From Bacillus pseudomycoides (GTDB lineage: Bacteria > Bacillota > Bacilli > Bacillales > Bacillaceae_G): a stretch of 64,000 nt of DNA. Both the position numbers and the translations under genes were made by a program. Positions 26,602 to 34,855 of this stretch are shown piece after piece. Within the stretch, counting starts at the first letter, position 1. The number at the start of each line of letters is the position of its first letter. The notes below the pieces were generated by a model, which made no database searches, was not told the DNA's origin, and saw nothing but the letters and a program-made list of their open reading frames with translations. The DNA lies in NCBI RefSeq assembly GCF_002582035.1, contig NZ_NUQE01000041.1:22473-86472 (forward strand). The letters are read 5' to 3'.

Positions 26602-26637
26602 ACGAAAAGCCAATCCTTTTGGATTGGCTTTTTTCGT
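26602..26637 (+). terminator. Terminator of rpsD
   Basis: GACGAAAAGCCAATCC pairs with GGATTGGCTTTTTTCG across a TTTT loop. Confidence 0.92.
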
Positions 26638-26650
26638 TGTATAAAAATTC

Positions 26651-26803
26651 TTATTTAAGCTTTATATTCATGGTTTCATTACGTTCTGGTTTCTCTACAT
26701 AAACATGTTGTTCACTTTGATTTTTTTGTAAGTGAGTTTTTTCATTTTCTGCTAGCTGTCCTGCGTTCAATAACGAGAAGATAATTAATGCTTCTAGTGA
26801 CAT
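26651..26803 (-). CDS. Small hypothetical protein (50 aa)
   Basis: MSLEALIIFSLLNAGQLAEN opens a 50-residue frame: a short hydrophobic N-terminus (residues 3-15) then a charged, Glu/Lys/Asn-rich tail. The ATG is preceded by AAAGGAG at seven bases, and a palindromic AT run (26831-26846) lies upstream in the promoter position. It sits between rpsD (convergent) and the MscS-like gene. I recognise no family. Coding is inferred from the ribosome-binding site and plausible composition. Confidence 0.55.
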   Translation of the reverse strand: MSLEALIIFSLLNAGQLAENEKTHLQKNQSEQHVYVEKPERNETMNIKLK

Positions 26804-26896
26804 ATAGTTAAACTCCTTTTTTGTATCACTTATGATATATATATATCATACACACTCGTTATGAACTTGAAGTGAACATACAGAAAATTTTCGAAC

Positions 26897-26929
26897 AAAA
26901 AAGACTCCGGGATCACCAAAGTCTTTTTT
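26897..26929 (-). terminator. Terminator of the MscS-like gene
   Basis: AAAAAAGACT and AGTCTTTTTT flank a 13-base loop. Confidence 0.65.
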
Positions 26930-26962
26930 CATCTATATTCTCTTACACTATTTCTTTACGTT

Positions 26963-27044
26963 TTTCTCCTAAAGAGTAGTTCACAACTTTTGTAATTGAG
27001 CTTTTTCCCCTAAAGAGTAGTTCACAACTTTTGTAATTGAGCTG
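26963..27044 (-). repeat. 41 bp tandem duplication at the 3' end of the MscS-like gene
   Basis: Two adjacent units begin CTCAATTACAAAAGTTGTGA on the minus strand and continue ACTACTCTTTAGG; they differ by a single base (GGGG versus GGAG). 41 is not a multiple of three, so the reading frame shifts in the second copy. Confidence 0.88.
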
Positions 27045-27550
27045 TTTGAAATGAAGTAAATCTCTCCTTTTTTTGCAACTAGCCGCGTCGTACGAATCCC
27101 TACTTCTTCGATAGTACCATCGATATCATTAATTTTCACTTTATCGCCAACTGAAAATTGATCTTCAAAAATAATAAAGAATCCTGTTACAACGTCTTTT
27201 ACTAAGTTTTGTGCACCAAAACCAATTGCTAAACCGGCAACACTCACCCCAGCAAGAAGTGCTTTAATATCGACTCCTACTGTGTCTAAAACCGTCACAA
27301 CTACCATGAAGTACACAACATAATGAACAATATTTTGACAAAGCTTCGTTAATGTCGCCTCACGTCTTTCGTTCGTACGCACAGGCGCTTTGCTGCTCAT
27401 CTTAAAAATTTGTTCAATCCCTGCAGAAGCTACGCGAATAACTACTTTTGCAACAATAAAAATAAGAATAATTTTTAGGATGGTTCCCCCAAAGCTTATT
27501 AATTTTTCCGGGTCTAAAATATACTCTTTAAAAAAATTACGAATATCCAA
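26981..27550 (-). CDS. MscS-family mechanosensitive channel, short, with frameshifted end
   Basis: A 189-residue protein with two N-terminal membrane helices (about 20-38 and 70-90) and the pore-lining third helix GVSVAGLAIGFGAQNLVKDV (about 99-118), the MscS hallmark, followed by the beta domain (GDKVKINDIDGTIEEVGIRTTRL). It stops soon after NSSITKVVNYSLG, so the usual C-terminal alpha/beta cage domain is missing. A 41 bp tandem duplication at the 3' end (26963-27044) changes the frame and replaces the tail RKEIV with AQLQKL. The start is TTG at 27550 with GAGAGGAG. It occupies the place where tyrS is expected. Confidence 0.8.
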   Translation of the reverse strand: MDIRNFFKEYILDPEKLISFGGTILKIILIFIVAKVVIRVASAGIEQIFKMSSKAPVRTNERREATLTKLCQNIVHYVVYFMVVVTVLDTVGVDIKALLAGVSVAGLAIGFGAQNLVKDVVTGFFIIFEDQFSVGDKVKINDIDGTIEEVGIRTTRLVAKKGEIYFISNSSITKVVNYSLGEKAQLQKL

Positions 27551-27573
27551 AATGGTAACTCCTCTCTTTTAAT

Positions 27574-27611
27574 ATGCAAAAAGCGTAAGGATTCTTACGC
27601 TTTTTGCATAT
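27574..27611. terminator. Hairpin between the T-box and the MscS-like gene
   Basis: ATGCAAAAAGCGTAAG and CTTACGCTTTTTGCAT form a perfect 16-bp stem with a four-base loop, able to terminate in either direction. It isolates the MscS-like gene from the T-box transcript. Confidence 0.75.
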
Positions 27612-27656
27612 TAGTAACGAATTAAGAAATATTTTTTTGCGCGGATTTTAAAAACA

Positions 27657-27911
27657 TAAAAAAATCGTCCCTTCAATAAGGGACGATTTTACTCATCGCG
27701 TTACCACCCTAGTTACAAGCAAAAAGCCTGCCACTTCATTCACATAACGGCTTATCGCCGTCTTTCCACTCTCGAATCAAATTCAATCGAAAAAAGATGC
27801 TCCAGAGGTGTAATTCGCGATCATTTATGTGCTGATTTTCACCGATCATCAGCTCTCTAAAACAGGGAAATGATCACTATTGTTCCCTTTCCACGCTCAA
27901 TTATTTATATA
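27657..27911 (-). ncRNA. T-box riboswitch, tyrosine specifier, no aminoacyl-tRNA synthetase downstream
   Basis: On the minus strand a Stem I region contains GAGAGCTGATGATCGGTGAA and the specifier context GAATTACACC with UAC (Tyr) at 27812-27810. The conserved T-box AGGGTGGTAACGCG is at 27710-27697, followed by a terminator AAAATCGTCCC/GGGACGATTTT (27661-27690) with a T-run. This is a complete transcription-termination T-box. In B. subtilis the order is rpsD-tyrS-acsA, so this is almost certainly the tyrS leader, but no tyrS follows: the next gene encodes an MscS-like channel. Confidence 0.88.
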
Positions 27912-27917
27912 CCTCTT

Positions 27918-27947
27918 TTTATAACATCATTTATATATGCCTGTCAA
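27918..27947 (-). promoter_or_regulatory. Promoter of the T-box transcript
   Basis: Perfect TTGACA (27947-27942), 18-base spacer, TATAAA (27923-27918). Confidence 0.75.
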
Positions 27948-28050
27948 ATGAGCTTCTTCCTTTTTTATCCCACACTAATGCACAGCAGTAGCTTGATTGG
28001 ATTAGCTTGACTAACCATAAATGATAAATGAGCTTTACTTACAAAAAGGA

Positions 28051-28677
28051 CTACGGTCGTTTTTCCAGCGCTAATTTAATACCAAATGCCACAAGTACAA
28101 AACCGCTTATACCTTGAATAGCCCGCTCTGTAGACGGCTTTTTCATCCATGTCCGAATTGCATTAATTAAATAAATATAGAGTATAAACCATAGAAAGGT
28201 TAAAACTGTATATGTCATTCCCATAATAAAAAGTTGAAAAAACGTATTTACATCATGCTGTATAAATTGTGGTAAAAATGTTAGAAAGAAAATAGCTACT
28301 TTTGGATTTAACAAATTAGTAAGAAAACCTTGCCGGAAGCAAGGAGCGCCCTGATACTTATTTTCAACTGTAAAATCCTCTATTTGTTTTCCCTTCTTCC
28401 GTAAAGACCATAATGATACGCATCCTAAATAGATAAGATAAATAGCACCAATATATTTAAAAATAGAAAATAAAAATGCCGATTTAACAAGAATTGCGGA
28501 AATCCCAAGTACAGCTGCTAACGTATGAATACTTAAACCGCATAGAATACCAAAAACAGTTTTCATTCCGCCTTGTTTTCCCTGCAGCATTGTATTCTGA
28601 GTTACTAATCCCGTATCAGGTCCTGGCAAAATAATAAGAAAAATTGACATAGCAATAAAAAGATAATATTGCGTCAC
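28051..28677 (-). CDS. LysE-family translocator (amino-acid exporter)
   Basis: A 208-residue inner-membrane exporter of the LysE/RhtB superfamily with about six helices. The hallmark GPDTGLVTQNTMLQGKQGG is near residue 20 (periplasm-side loop and helix 2), and NPKVAIFFLTFLPQF is near residue 125. Substrates in the family are amino acids or similar compounds; the specific one is unknown. The frame opens at 28683, but GTG at 28677 has GGAGGG at correct spacing. It lies between the T-box and acsA in the same direction and is probably a separate transcript. Confidence 0.88.
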   Translation of the reverse strand: MTQYYLFIAMSIFLIILPGPDTGLVTQNTMLQGKQGGMKTVFGILCGLSIHTLAAVLGISAILVKSAFLFSIFKYIGAIYLIYLGCVSLWSLRKKGKQIEDFTVENKYQGAPCFRQGFLTNLLNPKVAIFFLTFLPQFIQHDVNTFFQLFIMGMTYTVLTFLWFILYIYLINAIRTWMKKPSTERAIQGISGFVLVAFGIKLALEKRP

Positions 28678-28816
28678 TAACATCCCTCCACAGATTAAAT
28701 CTTTTCTTTATCCCATTGTATTAACCTTCTTGCATTCTCTATTGCATTTTAAATATTACATATAAGTTATATGCAATGCTGAATAATTTGACCACAATTT
28801 CACTATACTCTAAGAA

Positions 28817-28852
28817 AGAAAGGCCTGAACCAAGTGTGGTTCAGACCTTTTT
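28817..28852 (-). terminator. Terminator of acsA
   Basis: AAAGGCCTGAACCA and TGGTTCAGACCTTT form an interrupted stem, with a T-run on the minus strand. Confidence 0.85.
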
Positions 28853-28854
28853 TA

Positions 28855-30573
28855 TTAATCTTCCATCGTTGACAAGTCACCCGTTGGCAAGTTTAACTCC
28901 CAAGCCTTTAATACACGGCGCATAATTTTACCGCTTCTTGTTTTCGGTAATTTATCTCGGAATTCAATTTGTCTTGGCGCTGCATGAGCTGCAAGACCTT
29001 TTTTCACAAATTGGCGAATCTCTTCTTTTAATTCATCGGACGCTTCATATCCTGCGCGCAGTGCGATAAATGCTTTAATAATTTCTCCGCGCACTGGATC
29101 CGGAATACCAATTACACCAGCTTCAGCTACAGCAGCGTGCTCGATTAATTTACTTTCTACTTCAAATGGACCAACGCGCTCACCTGACGTCATAATAACA
29201 TCATCAATACGCCCTTGGAACCAGAAGTAGCCATCTTCATCCATATATGCAGAGTCTCCTGACACATACCAGTCTCCTGGCATGAAATAAGACTCATATT
29301 TTTGCGGGTTATTCCAAACAGCACGCATCATCGATGGCCAGCCCTTCGCAATCGCTAAGTTCCCCATTGTATACGGCGGCACTTCATTTCCTTCATTATC
29401 AACAATTGCTGCCTTCACGCCTGGAATTGGTTTTCCCATTGACCCTGGACGAATTTCCATACAAGGATAGTTACAGATAACTTGTCCTCCCGTTTCTGTC
29501 ATCCACCATGTATCATGAATGCGAAGATGAAACACTTTCATCGCCCAGCGAATTACTTCTGGATTTAATGGCTCACCAACACTCAAAATGTGACGAAGTG
29601 CTGATAAATCATATTTTTTAAGCGTATCTTCACCAGCACCCATTAGCATGCGGAATGCTGTCGGAGCACTATACCAAACCGTTACACCATAATCTTGCAA
29701 CGCTTCATACCATGCCTCTGGACTAAAGCGTCCTCCTACAATAACGTTTGACGCCCCGACTAACCACGGTGCAAATATACCGTAGGCAGTTCCTGTTACC
29801 CAGCCTGGATCAGCTGTGCACCAGTATACATCGTCTTCTTTTAAATCCAACACCCATTTTGCTGTTTGATAATGCTGCACCATTGCATTTTGAACGTGCA
29901 GTACCCCTTTTGGTTTCCCTGTAGAACCAGATGTATAATGTAAAATGAGTCCATCTTCTCTTCCAAGCCATTCAATATTTAACTTATTGGAAGCTTGTTC
30001 AAAGAGTGGATTGAATGCTGTAATTTTACCGCCTTCTTCTACATTTTCACCAACAACTAATACCGTTTTTAATGCTGGTAAATCATTAAGAGGTATACGC
30101 TCTAACAATTCTGGTGTTGTTACAAGCACCTTTGCTTCACTATCCACTAAACGGTCGCATACAGCCGCTTCCATGAAAGCTTCAAATAGCGGTCCTACGA
30201 TTGCTCCTAGCTTTACCGCACCAAGTAAAGCAAAATATAATTCCGGTGAACGCGGCATAAAAATAAAGACGCGATCGCCTTTTTCAACATCTCCATAATT
30301 TTTCAAGACATTTCCTGCTTTATTCGACAACTCCATCATTTCTTTAAATGTATATTTTTCTTTTCTCTCGCCATCTTGATAATATAATGCTACTTTATTT
30401 TTCCGGTGGGATTTTGCATGTCGATCAATTGCTTCGTAAGCCATATTTACTCGCCCAGTTTCATGCCAAGAAAAGTTTTGATTTACTTCTTCCCAATTAA
30501 AATTTTGATATGCTTCATCATAGTTCAACAAATTATTTTCACCTTTAATTACTGGAAGCGTTTCTACTTTCAT
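28855..30573 (-). CDS. acsA: Acetyl-coenzyme A synthetase
   Basis: Activates acetate with ATP and CoA to acetyl-CoA. The 572 residues have the P-loop YTSGSTGKPKGVLH (about residue 216), WWMTETGG (A5), GDWYVSGDSA (A7) and the A10 motif PKTRSGKIMRR with the Lys that AcuA acetylates to switch the enzyme off. It is divergent from acuABC, whose products control it by reversible acetylation, exactly as in B. subtilis. The ATG follows GGGGG. Confidence 0.97.
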   Translation of the reverse strand: MKVETLPVIKGENNLLNYDEAYQNFNWEEVNQNFSWHETGRVNMAYEAIDRHAKSHRKNKVALYYQDGERKEKYTFKEMMELSNKAGNVLKNYGDVEKGDRVFIFMPRSPELYFALLGAVKLGAIVGPLFEAFMEAAVCDRLVDSEAKVLVTTPELLERIPLNDLPALKTVLVVGENVEEGGKITAFNPLFEQASNKLNIEWLGREDGLILHYTSGSTGKPKGVLHVQNAMVQHYQTAKWVLDLKEDDVYWCTADPGWVTGTAYGIFAPWLVGASNVIVGGRFSPEAWYEALQDYGVTVWYSAPTAFRMLMGAGEDTLKKYDLSALRHILSVGEPLNPEVIRWAMKVFHLRIHDTWWMTETGGQVICNYPCMEIRPGSMGKPIPGVKAAIVDNEGNEVPPYTMGNLAIAKGWPSMMRAVWNNPQKYESYFMPGDWYVSGDSAYMDEDGYFWFQGRIDDVIMTSGERVGPFEVESKLIEHAAVAEAGVIGIPDPVRGEIIKAFIALRAGYEASDELKEEIRQFVKKGLAAHAAPRQIEFRDKLPKTRSGKIMRRVLKAWELNLPTGDLSTMED

Positions 30574-30759
30574 TCTTTACATCCCCCTTCTATGTACTCT
30601 ATGTATCTATTATAAATATATTTTTTATAATTTTCAGTATTTTTTACAAATTTCGCACAAATTTTTTACTGACAAATTTCGATTCACATCGCATACTGAG
30701 TACAGTAGTATGAAAATAGATAGTAGATTCACAAAGCTCTAAAGGTGGTGAGCCTAAAA

Positions 30760-31392
30760 TTGATTCATAGTAAAGTGTACAATGTAAGAAACTTGAAAAC
30801 GCCGAAAGGAACTTTAGTTATTGAAGGTCCTGTCCAAGCACATAATTTAGAAATGTATGAGTTTCATTCTGATTTAGTTGCCTTTCGACCTGCCGATCAA
30901 CAATATAAAGCCATTGTCGAAATTTCTAAGTTACCGGAAGCCCGCATCATTATTGCTCGTCATGAACAAATAATTGTTGGCTATGTAACCTATTTATATC
31001 CCGATCCGCTTGAAAGATGGTCTGAAGGGAAAATGGACAATTTAATCGAACTTGGTGCCATTGAAGTTGCATCAGATTTTCGTGGATGTGCTGTCGGAAA
31101 GAGTTTATTAGAAGTTTCCATGATGGATGATCACATGGAAGATTATATTATTTTAACAACTGAGTATTATTGGCACTGGGACTTAAAACAAACCGGTTTA
31201 AATGTTTGGGAATATCGAAAAGTAATGGAAAAAATGATGAATGCCGGTGGACTTGAATGGATGGCAACGGACGATCCTGAAATTTGTTCACATCCAGCAA
31301 ACTGCTTAATGGTTCGCATCGGAAAACGCGTTGACACGCAATCCATTCAAAAGTTTGACCGCCTACGCTTCCAAAATCGTTTCATGTACTAA
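30760..31392 (+). CDS. acuA: AcsA protein acetyltransferase AcuA
   Basis: A GNAT-type enzyme that acetylates and inactivates acetyl-CoA synthetase. It contains the acetyl-CoA-binding stretch EVASDFRGCAVGKSLL (about residues 105-120) and the conserved YYWHWDL. A TTG start at 30760, eight bases after AAAGGTGGTGA, gives 210 residues and a start (MIHSKVYN) that aligns with the B. subtilis protein as I recall it; the GTG at 30745 lies inside the ribosome-binding site. It is the first gene of acuABC. Confidence 0.94.
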   Translation: MIHSKVYNVRNLKTPKGTLVIEGPVQAHNLEMYEFHSDLVAFRPADQQYKAIVEISKLPEARIIIARHEQIIVGYVTYLYPDPLERWSEGKMDNLIELGAIEVASDFRGCAVGKSLLEVSMMDDHMEDYIILTTEYYWHWDLKQTGLNVWEYRKVMEKMMNAGGLEWMATDDPEICSHPANCLMVRIGKRVDTQSIQKFDRLRFQNRFMY

Positions 31393-31407
31393 AAGGGGGA
31401 TTACATC

Positions 31408-32052
31408 ATGATTGTTGAAGAAATTATGAATCAAAATGTAACAGCGCTGCGCCCAACTGACACGATTGAAACAGCTTTAAGAACATTAGCAGCAAAAAAC
31501 ATCCGTCACATTCCAGTTGTAAATGAAAAATATGAAGTTGTTGGGATTATTTCCGACCGTGACGTTCGAGATGCAAGTCCATCTATTCTTGATGAACACG
31601 TTTCAATGGATGCTCTTAAAGAGCCGATTGAACGTATTATGAAGCATCCCGTTATGACATGTCATCCCCTTGACTTCGTTGAAGAAATTGCCACTTTATT
31701 TTTTGAAAATAAAATTGGCTGCCTTCCTGTTACAAAAAGCGGTAAGCTTGTAGGTATTATTTCAGAATCGACTGTACTGCATACGCTCGTCAAATTAACA
31801 GGTGCTCATCAACCAAGTTCACAAATTGAAATTCAAATAAAAAATGAACCTGGTATTCTCGGAAAAGTTGTTGCTGTTTTCAGCGAATTGAAAATTAACA
31901 TTGTGAGCGTTCTCGTCTATCCAGCAAAAGAAGAGAGCGATAAAGTTCTTGTTTTCCGCATTCAAACAATGAATCCTCTTAAAGCAATTGAAGAGCTAGA
32001 ACAAAAAGGCTACCATGTGTTATGGCCGAATATCGCGGGGATGGGAACATGA
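31408..32052 (+). CDS. acuB: AcuB, CBS- and ACT-domain protein of acetoin/acetate control
   Basis: A 214-residue regulator with two CBS domains (about residues 1-60 and 75-130; for example VTALRPTDTIETALR and GCLPVTKSGKLVGIISES) and a C-terminal ACT domain (about 140-210, NEPGILGKVVAVFSELKINI). CBS pairs bind adenylates and ACT domains often bind amino acids. Its exact role in the acu operon is unsettled. It follows acuA by 15 bases with AAAGGGGG and overlaps acuC by four bases (ATGA). Confidence 0.94.
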   Translation: MIVEEIMNQNVTALRPTDTIETALRTLAAKNIRHIPVVNEKYEVVGIISDRDVRDASPSILDEHVSMDALKEPIERIMKHPVMTCHPLDFVEEIATLFFENKIGCLPVTKSGKLVGIISESTVLHTLVKLTGAHQPSSQIEIQIKNEPGILGKVVAVFSELKINIVSVLVYPAKEESDKVLVFRIQTMNPLKAIEELEQKGYHVLWPNIAGMGT

Positions 32053-33215
32053 AAAATGTATTCATTTACTCAGAAGATTATCAGGGCTATTCCTTTAGTC
32101 CTGATCATCCTTTTAATCAGCTTCGTGTAAAGCTGACATATGATTTGCTACAAAAAGGAGGATTCATACACCCTTCACAAGTCATTCCACCACGAATTGC
32201 AACAGATGAAGAAATTGCTCTCATTCATACAGAGGAGTACATAAATGCGGTAAAACGTGCTGGAGAAGGAACGCTAGAAAAATCGATTGCAATGTCCTAT
32301 GGTCTTGGAACAGAAGATACGCCAATGTTTGCCAATATGCATGAAGCAAGCGCCCTTCTTGTTGGGGGGACATTAACTGCGGTCGATGCAATCTTTGAGG
32401 GAAAAGCAGAACATGCCCTAAATTTAGGCGGGGGATTGCACCATGGATTCCGCGGCAAAGCATCTGGCTTTTGTATTTATAATGACAGTTCAATCGCTAT
32501 TAAGTATATGCAGCAAAAATATGGTCTTCGTGTTTTATACATTGATACAGACGCCCATCATGGCGATGGTGTGCAGTGGTCCTTTTATGATGATCCTAAC
32601 GTATGCACAATTTCCTTGCATGAAACAGGACGTTACTTATTTCCAGGAACGGGTGCTGTAAACGAACGTGGTCAAGGGAATGGATACAGCTATTCTTTTA
32701 ACGTTCCTCTTGATGCTTTTACAGAAGACGATTCATTTATACATGCATATCGCACCGTTATTCGTGAAGTCGCTGACTATTTCAAACCAGATATTATTTT
32801 AACGCAAAACGGGGCTGATGCTCATTACTACGACCCTCTAACACATCTTTGTTCAACGATACAAATTTACCGTGAAATCCCGAGACTTGCTCATGAAATT
32901 GCTCATGAATATTGTAACGGCCGCTGGATTGCAGTTGGCGGAGGCGGCTATGATATGTGGCGCGTCGTCCCAAGAGCGTGGGCACTCATTTGGCTCGAAA
33001 TGAACAACATCCAAAACATCTCAGGTTATCTCCCTCCAGAATGGATTGAAGCTTGGAAAGGACAAGCTCAAACAACTCTCCCACTTACCTGGGAAGACCC
33101 AGACAACATGTATAAACCGATTCCACGCAAACAAGAAATTGAAGAGAAAAATGAATTAACTGTAGCCAAATCTCTTGAAATTATTCGGAATAATACAAAA
33201 AAGGCGTTATATTAA
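32049..33215 (+). CDS. acuC: Protein deacetylase AcuC (class I/II HDAC family)
   Basis: Removes the acetyl group placed on AcsA by AcuA. The 388 residues have the arginase-deacetylase fold hallmarks: GGGLHHGFRGKASGFCIYND, the metal-binding IDTDAHHGDGVQWSFY (about residue 170) and the catalytic-tyrosine loop GGGGYDMWRV (about residue 300). The ATG at 32049 overlaps the acuB stop (ATGA), so translation is coupled; the 27-base upstream extension of the frame is not needed. Confidence 0.96.
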   Translation: MKNVFIYSEDYQGYSFSPDHPFNQLRVKLTYDLLQKGGFIHPSQVIPPRIATDEEIALIHTEEYINAVKRAGEGTLEKSIAMSYGLGTEDTPMFANMHEASALLVGGTLTAVDAIFEGKAEHALNLGGGLHHGFRGKASGFCIYNDSSIAIKYMQQKYGLRVLYIDTDAHHGDGVQWSFYDDPNVCTISLHETGRYLFPGTGAVNERGQGNGYSYSFNVPLDAFTEDDSFIHAYRTVIREVADYFKPDIILTQNGADAHYYDPLTHLCSTIQIYREIPRLAHEIAHEYCNGRWIAVGGGGYDMWRVVPRAWALIWLEMNNIQNISGYLPPEWIEAWKGQAQTTLPLTWEDPDNMYKPIPRKQEIEEKNELTVAKSLEIIRNNTKKALY

Positions 33216-33218
33216 ATA

Positions 33219-33250
33219 AAAGAATAGGAGATTTTCTCCTATTCTTTTTT
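33219..33250 (+). terminator. Terminator of acuABC
   Basis: AAGAATAGGAGA and TCTCCTATTCTT form the stem, followed by TTTTTT. Confidence 0.9.
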
Positions 33251-33268
33251 ATGGAAGGAGATATTTTC

Positions 33269-34126
33269 ATGTGGAAACAACAATTTATACATACAGAGAG
33301 AGGAACATTTGAACTATTTACAAAAGGAAACGGAGAACCTCTCTGTGTGACACACCTATATTCACAGTTTAACGAAACAGGAGACTACTTTGCTGATAGC
33401 TTTACATCATCACATCAAGTTATATTAATTAACTTAAAAGATGCAGGTAATTCCGTAACTGCTTGTAAAGAAGAAGAATTAAGTATGGAAGAAACAGTTG
33501 AAGACCTAGAAGCAATTCGAGAAACGCTGAACATTTCATCATGGCATTTTGCGGGACATTCTACCGGCGGCATGCTTGGGCTGATGTACGCTATAAACCA
33601 TCCACAGTCATTACAATCGTTAGTAGTAGTTGGCGCTGCTGCTAGTGATTACACAAAAATGAAAGATTGCATTTACCATCCAGAGCATCCTCAGTTTACA
33701 TATATGCAGCAACTCATTGAAGATCTGAAACTGCCTCATCTTACGAAAGAAGAAAAACACGCCTTATCAATCAAGCGTACAAAGTTATCTTTATATCATC
33801 CAGAGCAGTATGAAACATACTTTTCAAAACCAATTTATAAAACAATGACCGCAAGCCGTATGAACTATTTTTCAAAAGAATTTCGTAGCTTTGATTTAAG
33901 AGAACAACTTTCTAGCGTAACAACAAAAACATTAATCATTTGTGGAAAACACGATGTTCAATGTCCCATTGCCTCTTCCCTACAAATACATCAAGGCATA
34001 CGAAACTCTTCTTTTATTCCTTTTGAACACAGCAATCATTATCCGTTTTTAGAAGAGAAAGAGAAATTTCCATCTGTTATTACAGCATTCTATCATTCTT
34101 TGAAAGAAGGAAGTGGACAAGTATAA
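33269..34126 (+). CDS. Alpha/beta hydrolase
   Basis: A 285-residue single-domain alpha/beta hydrolase. The nucleophile elbow is GHSTGGM (Ser near residue 94), an acid is likely in ICGKHDVQCP (Asp near 229), and the catalytic His in EHSNHYPFLEE. The substrate is unknown. The frame opens at 33251, but the ATG at 33269 follows GGAAGGAG and is preferred. It is the first of several genes inserted between acuC and ccpA relative to B. subtilis, where motPS lies. Confidence 0.85.
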   Translation: MWKQQFIHTERGTFELFTKGNGEPLCVTHLYSQFNETGDYFADSFTSSHQVILINLKDAGNSVTACKEEELSMEETVEDLEAIRETLNISSWHFAGHSTGGMLGLMYAINHPQSLQSLVVVGAAASDYTKMKDCIYHPEHPQFTYMQQLIEDLKLPHLTKEEKHALSIKRTKLSLYHPEQYETYFSKPIYKTMTASRMNYFSKEFRSFDLREQLSSVTTKTLIICGKHDVQCPIASSLQIHQGIRNSSFIPFEHSNHYPFLEEKEKFPSVITAFYHSLKEGSGQV

Positions 34127-34180
34127 TGCTTCAAAATGAGATAAAAGAGCATTGTTATTTGAATACGAGGAGCTATTTTT

Positions 34181-34654
34181 ATGGAAACCAATAAGTATTT
34201 TTTGTATTTAGGAGTGATATGGACACTACTATTTTCTGGCTTGAGTTTCTATTGGGCAGCAGGAGGCATGTTTGGTGTTAGATCCCTAGGAGGTGCAATT
34301 TATGAAATGGCATTAAATCCAACGCCATCGTTTGTAGCAATAGTTTGGATGACTGGATTCATAAAATTGCTCGGAGTAGTATTACTCATAATGTTGTTAA
34401 TTAAATGGGGAAATTCTCGGGTTCAAAAGTCTCTCTATCTCATAATAAAAGTTTGTGGACTTTTACTTTTTTTATACGGCTTGTTCAATTTCATAACAAT
34501 ATCTTTGAGTACAATTGGTGTTTTAAACCTTGCATTAGATAGATATGCTACCTTCTGGCGATTAGTACTTTGGGAGCCTTACTGGATGATCGGAGGTATA
34601 TTTTACTTTTTTTCTATTAAAAAAGCTAGAGAATGTAGAGTTGTAACGACATAG
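34181..34654 (+). CDS. DUF3995-like membrane protein
   Basis: A 157-residue protein with four predicted membrane helices (about 7-27, 48-70, 84-106, 130-148). The N-terminal FSGLSFYWAAGGMFGVRSLG fits DUF3995 proteins. Function unknown. The ATG follows GAGGAGC. Its stop codon abuts a coding remnant of a different hydrolase. Confidence 0.75.
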   Translation: METNKYFLYLGVIWTLLFSGLSFYWAAGGMFGVRSLGGAIYEMALNPTPSFVAIVWMTGFIKLLGVVLLIMLLIKWGNSRVQKSLYLIIKVCGLLLFLYGLFNFITISLSTIGVLNLALDRYATFWRLVLWEPYWMIGGIFYFFSIKKARECRVVTT

Positions 34655-34655
34655 C

Positions 34656-34799
34656 GCTCATTTTCCAGATATTGAAGAAACAGAAACGTATGCGATGATC
34701 ATTAAAGAGTTTCTTCATCTACAAATCAAGTTTCTTTTTGTATCCTTAAACCAAATCCATTATCTTTTGAATATTTTCATGAGAAATGAAAGAACTTAA
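34656..34799 (+). pseudogene. C-terminal remnant of an alpha/beta hydrolase
   Basis: Directly after the stop of the DUF3995-like gene the frame reads AHFPDIEETETYAMIIKEFL, which looks like the catalytic-His tail of an alpha/beta hydrolase (AHFPxxExPexyaxiIxeFL). It has no start, no nucleophile region and a random-looking end, so it is a 3' fragment left by deletion. The identification rests on about 26 residues. Confidence 0.55.
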
Positions 34800-34855
34800 T
34801 AAAAAAGGCGCTATCATGACAACATGTATGGCACTACATCAAGAAGGTGAGTACC

